Assembly (NCBI RefSeq): GCF_017798205.1
Contig: NZ_CP060010.1
Location: 3,162,001-3,226,000, forward strand
Source of the DNA: Cognatishimia activa
GTDB lineage: Bacteria; Pseudomonadota; Alphaproteobacteria; Rhodobacterales; Rhodobacteraceae
Direction of reading: 5' to 3'
DNA length: 64,000 nucleotides
Of this stretch, positions 16,330 to 24,909 are shown piece by piece (position 1 is the stretch's first letter; every line of letters starts with the position of its first letter). Below the pieces are notes generated by a model that was not told the DNA's origin, did no database searches, and was given only the letters and a program-made list of their open reading frames with translations. The position numbers and the translations under genes were made by a program.

Positions 16330-18885
16330 ATGCGCGATGCGGCCCCTCAGACGATCTACCTCAAGGACTACACCCCCTTTGGCTATCTGATCGACAGCGT
16401 CGAGCTTACGTTCAAATTGCACCCCACCAAGACGCGCGTTCTGTCCAAGATCGCGTTTCGCCCCAATCCTGAGGCCACCGACACGCGTTTCTTCCTCCAT
16501 GGCGAAGAGCTGACGCTGATCTCGGCCAAGATCGACGGCCAAGACGTCACGGTACGCCATGAGGACGGAGGCCTAGAGGCCGACGGACCCGCGCGCGCCT
16601 TTATCTGGGAGGCCGAGGTCGAGATCTCTCCGTCGACCAACACCGCGCTTGAAGGGCTGTATATGTCAAACGGCATGTATTGCACCCAATGTGAGGCGGA
16701 AGGGTTTCGCAAGATCACCTATTATCCTGACCGCCCAGATGTGATGGCCACCTTTGATGTGCGTATCGAAGGGGAGGAACCGATCCTGCTGTCCAACGGT
16801 AATCTCGGCGCTGCGGGCAAAGGTTTTGCGGAATGGTCCGACCCCTGGAAAAAGCCCGCCTATCTCTTTGCTTTGGTCGCAGGCGATCTTATCAACCATC
16901 CCGGCAGCTTCACCACGAGGTCCGGTAAGGACGTTGAGCTCAACATCTGGGTGCGCCCAGGGGATGAGCACAAATGCGCCTTTGGCATGCAGGCGCTGAA
17001 AGACTCGATGAAATGGGACGAGGACGTCTATGGCCGCGAATATGACCTCGATATCTTTAACATCGTCGCGGTCGATGACTTCAACATGGGCGCGATGGAG
17101 AACAAGGGGCTGAACATCTTCAACAGCTCTGCGGTTCTGGCCTCGCCCGAAACTAGCACGGACGCGAATTTCGAACGTATCGAAGCGATCATCGCCCATG
17201 AGTATTTCCACAACTGGACCGGCAACCGCATCACCTGCCGCGATTGGTTCCAGCTGTGCCTGAAAGAAGGCCTCACCGTCTATCGCGACCAACAGTTCAC
17301 TGCGGATATGCGGTCTGGCGATGTGGCGCGGATTGAAAACGTGCTTGCCCTGCGCGCGCGGCAGTTCCCTGAGGACCAAGGCCCGCTCAGCCATCCGGTG
17401 CGCCCTGAGGAATTCCAAGAGATCAACAATTTCTATACGGCCACCGTCTATGAGAAAGGCGCTGAAGTCATCGGCATGCTCAAGACGCTCGTGGGGGATG
17501 AGGCCTATGCCAAGGCGCTCGATCTCTATTTCGAACGCCACGACGGCGACGCGGCCACGATTGAGGACTGGCTGAAGGTGTTTGAGGACGCCACCGGACG
17601 CGATCTGACCCAGTTCAAGTTCTGGTATAGCCAGTCGGGTACGCCGAAGGTCTCGGTTAGCGAAGAGTGGGACGCGGAAAGCGGCACTTTCTCTCTGACA
17701 TTCACGCAATCCACGGCCCCTACCCCGGGCCAAGACGTCAAAGACCCAAAGGTCATCCCAATCGCCATTGGCCTCCTCAGCCCAGAAGGCGAAGAGATCC
17801 AAGCCACCGAGATCTTTGAGATGACCGAGGCAACCCAGACCTATCAGGCCAAAGGGCTCTCGGTCCGTCCCGTCCCGTCGATCCTGCGCGGCTTCTCGGC
17901 CCCTGTGATCCTGGAACAAGACATCGACAACGCCCGCCGGGCCTTCCTCTTTGCCCATGACACTGACAGCTTTAACCGCTGGGAAGCGGGCCGCGATCTG
18001 GCACGCGACGCGCTTTTGGACATGATCGAAAACGATGCAGCCCCAAGCGCGCTTTACCTCGACAGCCTGCGCAAAGTCTTTGCCGATGACACATTGGACC
18101 CCGCCTATCGCGCCTATCTGCAGGCGCAGCCCGCAGAGTCCGATCTTGCCCGCACCTTGGCCGCGAAAGGCGTGACGCCCGATCCGGATAAAATCCACGC
18201 GGCGTCCAAGGCGTTCAAACAGGCAAAGGCAGACGCTCTCAAAGACCTTTTGCGCCCGATCTATGAGGACAACCAGATCGACGGGCCATTTGTACCGGAT
18301 GCGGAAGGTTCTGGAAAACGCGCATTGGCGAACGGTGTTTTGTCTCTGATCACCAAACTGGACGGCGGTGCCTTGGCACAATCGCAGTTTGAAACTGCCG
18401 ACAACATGACCCAACAGCTTGCAGCGCTTAGCCAGTTGGTGACGGCCGGCAAAGGTTCAAAGGCCATCGCCGCGTTCTATGAACAATGGCAAGAGGATCG
18501 TTTGGTCATCGACAAATGGTTCTCGCTGCAGGTGGCCTTGGCGGACCCAGATGACGCCGCCAAGGTCGCGACCGCCCTCACCCACCACCCAGATTTCGAC
18601 ATGAAGAACCCAAACCGCTTCCGCGCCACGTTGGGTGCTCTGGCGGGCAATCATGCAGGCTTCCACCATAAATCAGGCGCGGGATATAAGGCGCTCACCG
18701 ATTGGCTGATCAAATTGGATGATCTGAACCCGCAAACCACCGCGCGCATGTGTTCCGCGTTCCAGACCTGGAAAAACTATGACTCAGACCGTCAGGCGCT
18801 GATCAAGGCTCAGCTCGAACGGATCCTTGCGAAAGAGGGCCTCAGCCGAGATACTTCGGAAATGATCACGCGGATTCTAGGGTAA
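16330..18885 (+). CDS. pepN: Aminopeptidase N (M1 zinc metallopeptidase)
   Basis: An 851-residue M1 aminopeptidase that removes N-terminal residues from peptides in the cytoplasm. The exopeptidase motif NMGAMENKGLNIF and zinc motif HEYFHNWTGNRITCRDWFQLCLKEG (HExxH plus a distal Glu, broken here for length: HEYFH and KEG) are both intact. The C-terminal helical domain of E. coli-type PepN is present. Two ATG codons are adjacent, 16327 and 16330; GGAG at 16319-16322 is better spaced from 16330. A TTG-initiated extension to 16273 is unlikely. The stop codon abuts the ATG of the next gene. Confidence 0.95.
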   Translation: MRDAAPQTIYLKDYTPFGYLIDSVELTFKLHPTKTRVLSKIAFRPNPEATDTRFFLHGEELTLISAKIDGQDVTVRHEDGGLEADGPARAFIWEAEVEISPSTNTALEGLYMSNGMYCTQCEAEGFRKITYYPDRPDVMATFDVRIEGEEPILLSNGNLGAAGKGFAEWSDPWKKPAYLFALVAGDLINHPGSFTTRSGKDVELNIWVRPGDEHKCAFGMQALKDSMKWDEDVYGREYDLDIFNIVAVDDFNMGAMENKGLNIFNSSAVLASPETSTDANFERIEAIIAHEYFHNWTGNRITCRDWFQLCLKEGLTVYRDQQFTADMRSGDVARIENVLALRARQFPEDQGPLSHPVRPEEFQEINNFYTATVYEKGAEVIGMLKTLVGDEAYAKALDLYFERHDGDAATIEDWLKVFEDATGRDLTQFKFWYSQSGTPKVSVSEEWDAESGTFSLTFTQSTAPTPGQDVKDPKVIPIAIGLLSPEGEEIQATEIFEMTEATQTYQAKGLSVRPVPSILRGFSAPVILEQDIDNARRAFLFAHDTDSFNRWEAGRDLARDALLDMIENDAAPSALYLDSLRKVFADDTLDPAYRAYLQAQPAESDLARTLAAKGVTPDPDKIHAASKAFKQAKADALKDLLRPIYEDNQIDGPFVPDAEGSGKRALANGVLSLITKLDGGALAQSQFETADNMTQQLAALSQLVTAGKGSKAIAAFYEQWQEDRLVIDKWFSLQVALADPDDAAKVATALTHHPDFDMKNPNRFRATLGALAGNHAGFHHKSGAGYKALTDWLIKLDDLNPQTTARMCSAFQTWKNYDSDRQALIKAQLERILAKEGLSRDTSEMITRILG

Positions 18886-19308
18886 ATGGAGTACAGCTAC
18901 GAAAGCCAAGGGCGCACGCCGAAATCCATCGCAGCTCTGGTCGCGATGGTATTTATCCTGATCGGCCTCGATTATATCGGCACGGTGTGGTGGATCATCG
19001 TGATTGTCGCGATGATCACCCTGCCCGCTGCGATTGATGTCTTCGTCAACGCCACTGCGCGGCTTGACCTGAACGACTCCCAGCTGTTCTGGAAAAACCG
19101 CAGCCAAGAGGTCACGATCCCCCTGCATGAAATCGAGAAAATCCGGTTTGACGGGCGTATGGATATGTCTGTCCGCGTGAGCGTTGTGCTGAATGATGGA
19201 CGCAAATTGCGCATGCCTTATGATGCCATGCCGCCCCACAAAGAGCTGGAAGCCGCGTTGCAAGCGCGGGACGTCAGGACCGAGCGGCACGCCTTTACGG
19301 TGTTTTAG
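18886..19308 (+). CDS. Small membrane protein, unknown function
   Basis: I do not recognise a family for this 140-residue protein. Two membrane segments occupy about residues 15-32 and 33-52 (IAALVAMVFILIGLDYIG and WWIIVIVAMITLPAAI), followed by a soluble tail of about 85 residues rich in beta-strand pattern (LDLNDSQLFWKNRSQEVTIPL, IEKIRFDGRMDMSVRVSVVL) that could be a PH-like domain, as in bacterial bPH2 membrane proteins. The ATG follows the pepN TAA with no gap, so expression is tied to pepN. The ORF is genuine by codon usage and placement; the function is open. Confidence 0.75.
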   Translation: MEYSYESQGRTPKSIAALVAMVFILIGLDYIGTVWWIIVIVAMITLPAAIDVFVNATARLDLNDSQLFWKNRSQEVTIPLHEIEKIRFDGRMDMSVRVSVVLNDGRKLRMPYDAMPPHKELEAALQARDVRTERHAFTVF

Positions 19309-19336
19309 GATCAAGCGGTCTCGCCCCTGACGGGCA

Positions 19337-19363
19337 GTATTGTTCGCGGCGAAAGAACAATAC
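19337..19363. repeat. Inverted repeat GTATTGTTC-N9-GAACAATAC
   Basis: Nine-base perfect arms around a 9-base spacer, downstream of the pepN unit and 140 bases before the unknown 430-residue gene. The stem is AT-rich and lacks a following T run, so an operator is as likely as a terminator. Confidence 0.5.
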
Positions 19364-19503
19364 CTCGCGCAACCTGTAATTGCGACGTGTCGCCTAACCA
19401 ATACCACCATTCTCTCACGCAATGGCCCGCGAACTTCCGCGGCTTTGCCCCTTTTCGGCCCGATTTTCAGGTGAATTTGCTCTCAACTCACAGGAGCAAC
19501 TGA

Positions 19504-20796
19504 ATGTTGAAAACCCGCCATACGCTCATGCCGCAAATGCCAGAAGTCTTGCGCGCTGTCGTTCGCAAGTTCACCAAGCCGCGTGAAGACGCGCCTTTGG
19601 CGTTTCTGCCGACGGTTTATACGGATCAGAATGTCGCGGAAGGCGTGAAAATTCCTGTAAACAACGCATCAGTGCGCAAATGCGATGACGCGAAGTTCCG
19701 CGAAGAAGGTCAGTTTCTGGCCCGTCAGGAACGGTGGGAGGATCTGTCCACCCGCATCCAAGAGGCCGATCGCGCCCGCGCGAAAAGCGCTTCAGGTACG
19801 TCTATTGCTGAACTTTTGCTTTTCGGAGGCCGCGCAGACGTCGTTGCGGCTGCCGAGCACGCGCTGTTGCATGGAACGCCAGAGAAAGACGCGAACTTCG
19901 TTGCCGGTATCGAAGATATGGAACTGATGCTCAGCGAGCACCCAAATGACTATGCGCTCGCCCTGACAGTTGCCCATATGCATATCGACATTGGCTGGGC
20001 CTGGCGTGGCCATGGTGCTTTGGCTACCCTACCGCATGAAAACCGCGAGGCGTTTAAAGCGCATTTCCACCGTGCCGAAGAAATCATGGATGCCTTCTGC
20101 GCTCATGAAATGGATTCCCCTGCCCTGAGTGCCGCGCGCTGCGCGCTTTTGCCAGCACAGGATCATCCGGGTGACTGCGTATCGGACGATTTCGAAGATC
20201 TCATCGATCTGGACCCGCAAAACCCACGCCATATGCGTGCTTTGGGCAATTATCTCTTGCCACAATGGTATGGAGGCTATGAAAAGCTCGACCTCGAGGC
20301 GCGTCGAACGGCGGCCCGCACTTACGATCTTTGGGGCGCCGGAGGCTATGCCTGGGTGTGGTTTGACGCAATCCTCAGTGATCCGGAATGTCTGGCCCAC
20401 ATGGACCCGGACTATTTCCTGGACGGCGTCTTTGACATTCTAGAGCGCCAAACTGATCAGAACACCGCAAACCTCATGGCCGCGCAGGTCTATTGCGCAT
20501 GGCAGGCGAGCCGCCAGAATTACATGGAGGGAGGCACCTCTGGAGCACAAGCGACCGTTCTGCGCAAAGGGTTTGAGGATATCGTTCACAAACATCTGCG
20601 CGAAGTGCATCCGCTGATTTGGGGCCATGCAGAATACGGTTTTGACAACCGCAATCGTTCAATTTCGTTGGAACGCCTGGCACGCAAAGGTACCGATCTG
20701 GCGCTGAACGCGGTGGCTCAGCCGTTTCGCAAGATGATTGAGCAGGGTCTGACCATTCACATCGGCCCTGAAGGTATTACCGAGATTCACCCTTAA
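19504..20796 (+). CDS. Conserved hypothetical protein, unknown function
   Basis: A 430-residue soluble protein that I cannot place. It has no signal peptide or membrane segment. The middle is helical with TPR-like spacing and unusually rich in His and Trp (AHMHIDIGWAWRGHG near residues 158-172; WGAGGYAWVWFDAIL near 277-291). Cysteines are scattered rather than in metal-binding pairs. AGGAG lies 8 bases before the ATG, and codon usage matches the neighbours. It stands alone on its strand: 195 bases after the membrane-protein gene, and its last 20 bases overlap the convergent acetyltransferase gene. Possibly restricted to Rhodobacterales. Confidence 0.78.
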   Translation: MLKTRHTLMPQMPEVLRAVVRKFTKPREDAPLAFLPTVYTDQNVAEGVKIPVNNASVRKCDDAKFREEGQFLARQERWEDLSTRIQEADRARAKSASGTSIAELLLFGGRADVVAAAEHALLHGTPEKDANFVAGIEDMELMLSEHPNDYALALTVAHMHIDIGWAWRGHGALATLPHENREAFKAHFHRAEEIMDAFCAHEMDSPALSAARCALLPAQDHPGDCVSDDFEDLIDLDPQNPRHMRALGNYLLPQWYGGYEKLDLEARRTAARTYDLWGAGGYAWVWFDAILSDPECLAHMDPDYFLDGVFDILERQTDQNTANLMAAQVYCAWQASRQNYMEGGTSGAQATVLRKGFEDIVHKHLREVHPLIWGHAEYGFDNRNRSISLERLARKGTDLALNAVAQPFRKMIEQGLTIHIGPEGITEIHP

Positions 20797-21328
20797 AATA
20801 GTCCTCGCGCGTCATGCGATAGACGATATGGGCCGCAAGCCAATGCTCTTTGGGCAGAAATGGCATGTCGAAATCCCAAGCCTCATGGCGCGTCATGCCG
20901 ATACGCTTCATGACCTTGGCAGAGGGTTCATTAGGCACGGCCGTAAAGGACACGATCTGATCTAAACCTTTCTCTTCAAATCCAAATTTCAACCATCCCT
21001 TCGCGGCTTCGCTGGCATAACCTTTGCCCCAGGCCGCAGGCGTCAATCGCCATCCAATCTCGACCTGCGGCGAAAAGGGCGACGCGGCACTAAAAAGCGA
21101 CAGACCACACAGCCCGAGAAACACGCCCTCTTTGTCCGTCACCGCCGAGAACCCAAAGCCTTGCGTCTCCCAGCTCTCCTGACACTTCGCCATGGAGTCC
21201 GCCGATTTTTCGCGCGAATAGGTCATCGGGTAAAACCGCATCACCTGAGGATCCGCATTCATCGCGGCATAGGCGTCTAAATCGCGCGGTTCAAACGGGC
21301 GCAGGATCAAACGGTCGGTTTCAATCAT
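20777..21328 (-). CDS. GNAT family N-acetyltransferase (RimJ/RimL-like)
   Basis: A 183-residue acetyl-CoA-dependent acetyltransferase. The N-terminus [19 protein letters not shown] is typical of the RimJ/RimL/Acetyltransf_3 branch, and the acetyl-CoA loop follows as [20 protein letters not shown] (residues about 92-111). The acceptor is unknown; members modify ribosomal protein N-termini, amino acids or antibiotics. It converges on the 430-residue gene with a 20-base overlap and is divergent from gatB. Confidence 0.88.
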   Translation of the reverse strand: MIETDRLILRPFEPRDLDAYAAMNADPQVMRFYPMTYSREKSADSMAKCQESWETQGFGFSAVTDKEGVFLGLCGLSLFSAASPFSPQVEIGWRLTPAAWGKGYASEAAKGWLKFGFEEKGLDQIVSFTAVPNEPSAKVMKRIGMTRHEAWDFDMPFLPKEHWLAAHIVYRMTREDYFKGESR

Positions 21329-21461
21329 AGTGGGCCTCTTATTCAGGCAAAATCAGACCGCCGAGCTTGCCCAAAAGGCCCATGATCCGCAAGCCCTCTT
21401 GCCCCTGCCCGCGCCCTGTCCTAGAACGCCGTCTAGCACAAGTTTTTTGGAGCCTCAGCCG

Positions 21462-22973
21462 ATGCTGGACCTGACATATGAAACCCCGAAACCCAAAGTC
21501 ATCGCGGGCGCGAAATACGACTGGGAACTCGTGATCGGGATGGAAGTCCATGCGCAGGTAAGCTCGAACGCGAAACTCTTCTCTGGGGCCTCCACGCAGT
21601 TTGGCGCAGAGCCGAACGCCAACGTGTCGTTCGTTGATGCGGCGATGCCCGGAATGTTGCCTGTTATCAATGAGTTCTGTGTTGAACAGGCGGTGCGCAC
21701 CGGTCTGGGTCTGAAGGCAGAAATCAACCTGAAATCGGCCTTTGACCGCAAGAACTATTTCTACCCTGACCTGCCCCAAGGCTATCAGATTTCCCAACTC
21801 TATCACCCAATCGTGGGCGAAGGCGAAATCATCGTCGATATGGAGCCTGGCATTGCGCGCAAGGTACGTATCGAACGCATCCACCTAGAGCAAGACGCCG
21901 GCAAATCCGTGCATGACATGGATCCGAATATGTCATTCGTGGACTATAACCGCACCGGCGTTGCGCTGATGGAGATCGTCTCCCGCCCCGACATTCGCGG
22001 CCCCGAAGAAGCCGCAGCCTATGTCACCAAACTGCGCCAGTTGCTGCGCTATTTGGGTACCTGCGATGGCAACATGCAAAACGGCAACCTGCGCGCGGAC
22101 GTAAACGTGTCGGTCTGTCGTCCGGGACAGTATGAAAAATATATGGAAACGCAGGATTTCTCGCATCTCGGCACACGCTGTGAGATCAAGAACATGAACT
22201 CCATGCGCTTCATCCAAGCGGCGATTGACTATGAAGCCAAACGTCAGATCGCAATTGTTGAGGCCGGTGGCACCGTGGATCAGGAAACCCGCCTCTATGA
22301 TCCGGACAAGAACGAGACACGCTCCATGCGTTCCAAGGAAGAAGCGCATGATTACCGCTACTTCCCGGATCCAGATCTGCTGCCTCTGGAGATCGAGCAG
22401 GGCTGGGTCGATGACATCGCAAAGTCCCTGCCTGAACTGCCGGACGAGAAAAAGTCCCGTTTCGTCAATGACTTCGGCCTGTCTGAATATGACGCCTCAG
22501 TTCTGACCGCAGAAGCTGAGAACGCCGCCTATTTCGAAGCCGTCGCCGAAGGCCGCAACGGAAAGCTGTCGGCAAACTGGGTGATCAACGAACTCTTTGG
22601 GCGTCTCAAGAAGGACGACAAGGGCATTACCGAAAGCCCGATCTCGCCAGAACAACTGGGCGGCGTCATCGACCTGATCAGCTCGGACGCGATTTCCGGC
22701 AAGATCGCCAAGGACCTCTTTGAGATCGTCTACACCGAAGGCGGCGATCCGGCGAAGATCGTTGAAGAACGCGGCATGAAGCAGGTGACCGACACCGGCG
22801 CGATTGAAGCCGCACTGGACGAGATCATCGCCGCCAACCCAGAGCAGGTGGAAAAAGCCAAGGTCAATCCAAAGCTCGCGGGCTGGTTTGTCGGTCAGGT
22901 GATGAAAGCCACCGGCGGCAAGGCCAATCCGAAGGCGGTCAACCAGTTGGTGGCTCAGAAGCTCAACGGCTGA
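21462..22973 (+). CDS. gatB: Aspartyl/glutamyl-tRNA(Asn/Gln) amidotransferase subunit B
   Basis: The 503-residue tRNA-binding and kinase subunit of GatCAB, which corrects Glu-tRNA(Gln) and Asp-tRNA(Asn) to the amidated forms. Evidence: the opening [35 protein letters not shown], the acid pocket around [25 protein letters not shown], and the C-terminal YqeY/GatB tail domain ending [15 protein letters not shown]. The ATG at 21462, with GGAG 9 bases upstream, gives the family length; the extension to 21330 adds a low-complexity leader and is rejected. gatA and gatC are not in the window. Confidence 0.97.
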   Translation: MLDLTYETPKPKVIAGAKYDWELVIGMEVHAQVSSNAKLFSGASTQFGAEPNANVSFVDAAMPGMLPVINEFCVEQAVRTGLGLKAEINLKSAFDRKNYFYPDLPQGYQISQLYHPIVGEGEIIVDMEPGIARKVRIERIHLEQDAGKSVHDMDPNMSFVDYNRTGVALMEIVSRPDIRGPEEAAAYVTKLRQLLRYLGTCDGNMQNGNLRADVNVSVCRPGQYEKYMETQDFSHLGTRCEIKNMNSMRFIQAAIDYEAKRQIAIVEAGGTVDQETRLYDPDKNETRSMRSKEEAHDYRYFPDPDLLPLEIEQGWVDDIAKSLPELPDEKKSRFVNDFGLSEYDASVLTAEAENAAYFEAVAEGRNGKLSANWVINELFGRLKKDDKGITESPISPEQLGGVIDLISSDAISGKIAKDLFEIVYTEGGDPAKIVEERGMKQVTDTGAIEAALDEIIAANPEQVEKAKVNPKLAGWFVGQVMKATGGKANPKAVNQLVAQKLNG

Positions 22974-23017
22974 TCCGCCACCTCTGGGTTATTTCGCTCA
23001 AAATTGCACAACCAAAA

Positions 23018-23046
23018 GCCGCAGGAAGGTCGGGAATTCCTGCGGC
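23018..23046 (+). terminator. Probable gatB terminator
   Basis: GCCGCAGGAA pairs perfectly with TTCCTGCGGC across a 9-base loop, 44 bases after the gatB stop. The following CAATTTCCCC has only a weak U tract, so termination may be partial. Confidence 0.6.
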
Positions 23047-23122
23047 AATTTCCCCGTGGCGCCCTTTCTAAAAGACATTTAAGTCAAGAAATGCTATATT
23101 TTCGGCAATAGAGCAGAGTTCC

Positions 23123-23770
23123 ATGGTTTACGAATACAAAGTCATTCCAGCACCGGTTAAAGGACGCAAGGCGCGCGGGGTCCGCAAGCCTGAGGACAAG
23201 TTTGCCTTGGCGGTTCAAGAGAGCATGAACGAAATGGCTCAGCTTGGCTGGGAATTTCTGCGCAGCGAAACATTGCCCAACACGGAACGCACTGGGCTCA
23301 CGCGCCGCACCACCACCGAGCGCAGCGTTTTGGTGTTTCGTCGCGAGATCGCACAAGAGCCCAAAAGCTCTCTGGAAGCGACGCTGCGCGAGGTCGAAAA
23401 ACCCAAGCCTGTCGCAGCAGCGCCGGTCACTGAGTCGCCCACCACTGAGGTCACAGAGCCTGAAGTGCCTGAGGTCGCGGCCGCGCCAATCACCGCTCGT
23501 GACGATGCGCAAACCGTTGTTCCTATGAACAAACCCTTGGTCGCGGAGCAAGCACCCACGGAAGACCCTGCCCCAGCAGCTCCAAAGAAACTGGCGGCTG
23601 TTGAAACCGAAAGCTTTCCAGATCCGCGCCCTATGGAGCCGCAGCAACCCGAGTCTCAGGCGCTCTACACGAAAGATACCGTGAAGCCTGCGAAGACTTC
23701 AAAAGCGAATGCTCTACCCGCAGCGCTGCGCAGTCGCGCATCTCAGGCGCAAGAAGGCAAAAAGGCCTAG
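23123..23770 (+). CDS. DUF4177 domain-containing protein
   Basis: A 215-residue protein with an N-terminal DUF4177 domain (YEYKVIPAP at the start; MNEMAQLGWEFLRSETLP near residues 35-52, the usual 'GWE' signature) followed by a long Pro/Ala/Glu-rich tail (PVAAAPVTES, PEVPEVAAAP, EDPAPAAPKK) that is probably disordered. The DUF4177 fold is a small unit of unknown function. The tail ends in a basic stretch. It is convergent with bolA, whose stop overlaps its stop by 4 bases. Confidence 0.82.
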   Translation: MVYEYKVIPAPVKGRKARGVRKPEDKFALAVQESMNEMAQLGWEFLRSETLPNTERTGLTRRTTTERSVLVFRREIAQEPKSSLEATLREVEKPKPVAAAPVTESPTTEVTEPEVPEVAAAPITARDDAQTVVPMNKPLVAEQAPTEDPAPAAPKKLAAVETESFPDPRPMEPQQPESQALYTKDTVKPAKTSKANALPAALRSRASQAQEGKKA

Positions 23771-24024
23771 CTGTCCAAGTCCAAAGCTAGGGCGTGAATG
23801 CGCCCTACCAGCTCTGCCCCTAGCGCCTTGTGAACGGCCCTGTGGCGCGCGACTCTTCCCATGGTTTCAAAGGCTTGCGCGCGCATCCTGACGTTAAAAT
23901 GGCTCTGCCCACCTTCTTGATAGCCAGCATGCCCCCGATGGCTTTCGCTGTCATCTACAACTGTTAGCTCCCGCGGGTTAAAGGCGGCAGACAACCGCTC
24001 ATGAATTTCGTCTTTTACCAACAT
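23767..24024 (-). CDS. BolA family protein
   Basis: An 85-residue BolA-like protein, partner of monothiol glutaredoxins in iron-sulfur cluster trafficking and iron sensing. The family core DDSESHRGHAGYQEGGQSHF (about residues 24-43) and the C-terminal IHALALDL are plain, including the conserved His residues of the BolA fold. It is divergent from the J-domain gene across 74 bases, a promoter region they may share. Confidence 0.92.
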   Translation of the reverse strand: MLVKDEIHERLSAAFNPRELTVVDDSESHRGHAGYQEGGQSHFNVRMRAQAFETMGRVARHRAVHKALGAELVGRIHALALDLDS

Positions 24025-24098
24025 TTTTTTGGCCTGCCCCCTTCAATCTAGCGCCAGTTACTTTAAACTCTCGAACCCGAGTCGAATAGGTATGTTCC

Positions 24099-24716
24099 AT
24101 GTCAAAATCAGATCCCTTCGGATTCGATATGTCCGTCTCTTCTGCCAAGAAAAAGAACCCGCGTGGGCGGCGGGGGATGTCTGGCGCGTCTGAAACCTCG
24201 ACACGGGTTTGCGAACACCCGGACTGCCAAGAAGCAGGCCAGTATCGCGCGCCCAAAGCACCGGATGTGCTGGATGAGTACCGCTGGTTCTGCAAGGACC
24301 ACGTGCGCGAATATAACGCCAAGTGGAGCTTCTTTGACGGCAAGACCGAGGCGGAAACCAACGCGCAGAAGTCCAAAGACAAAGTTTGGGAGCGGGAAAC
24401 CAAGAAATTCACCGACCCTGAGACCCGCGCCTGGGCCCGTCTGGGTATCGAGGATCCACATCAGGTTTTGGGCGGTAATGCCACGCAAAACCCTGGTCGT
24501 TCGACCGGGCGTCGCCTGCCACCCACCGAGCAGCGCGCAATTGATATCCTAGAGGCCGAGGCCAACTGGTCAAAGGCGGACATCCGCAAGGCCTATAAAA
24601 AGCTGATCAAGGTTCTGCACCCGGACATGAATGGCGGCGACCGCAGCCAGGAAGAGCAGTTGCAAGAAGTCGTCTGGGCCTGGGATCAGGTCAAGGACAG
24701 CGCGAGCTTTAAGTGA
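24099..24716 (+). CDS. J-domain (DnaJ-like) protein with N-terminal Cys/His motif
   Basis: A 205-residue protein with its J-domain at the C-terminus: NWSKADIRKAYKKLIKVLHPDMNGG, split as WSKADIRKAYKKLI and the HPD triad in LHPDMNGG, which should stimulate a DnaK ATPase. The N-terminal half holds CEHPDC at about residues 38-43 and FCKDH at about 68-72, a spacing suggesting a small zinc site. This arrangement, next to bolA and upstream of cobS-cobT, recurs in related genomes as far as I recall. The client is unknown. Confidence 0.88.
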   Translation: MSKSDPFGFDMSVSSAKKKNPRGRRGMSGASETSTRVCEHPDCQEAGQYRAPKAPDVLDEYRWFCKDHVREYNAKWSFFDGKTEAETNAQKSKDKVWERETKKFTDPETRAWARLGIEDPHQVLGGNATQNPGRSTGRRLPPTEQRAIDILEAEANWSKADIRKAYKKLIKVLHPDMNGGDRSQEEQLQEVVWAWDQVKDSASFK

Positions 24717-24756
24717 AGTAAGAAGCCCATGCGCGCGCATCTACTGTGCGCCATGG

Positions 24757-24909
24757 TCATTCGTCATCCCCAATATGCGAAGACCGCTGACGCCGGCATC
24801 TCTCAGAGCAATAGCGCACGTTTTCCCAGTCTTTCTTCCATTTCTTGCGCCATAAGAACGGTCGTTTGCAAACCGGGCAGGCTTTCTGAGGAAGTTCAGA
24901 CTTTTTCAT
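24757..24909 (-). CDS. DUF2256 small Cys-rich protein
   Basis: A 50-residue basic protein of the DUF2256 family. Four cysteines form two pairs, Cys11-x2-Cys14 (CPVC) and Cys34-x3-Cys38 (CSERC), in a zinc-ribbon-like layout with a Lys/Trp-rich middle ([14 protein letters not shown]). The ATG at 24909 lies within the last 14 bases of the photolyase gene upstream, so the two are translated from one mRNA. DUF2256 genes often accompany cryptochrome/photolyase genes; the role is unknown, perhaps nucleic-acid or cluster binding. Confidence 0.85.
   Translation of the reverse strand: MKKSELPQKACPVCKRPFLWRKKWKKDWENVRYCSERCRRQRSSHIGDDE

Noticed and set aside
16666-18414. Open frame of 582 codons antisense to pepN
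   Set aside because: Lies wholly inside a well-supported M1 aminopeptidase gene and shows no domain or ribosome site.
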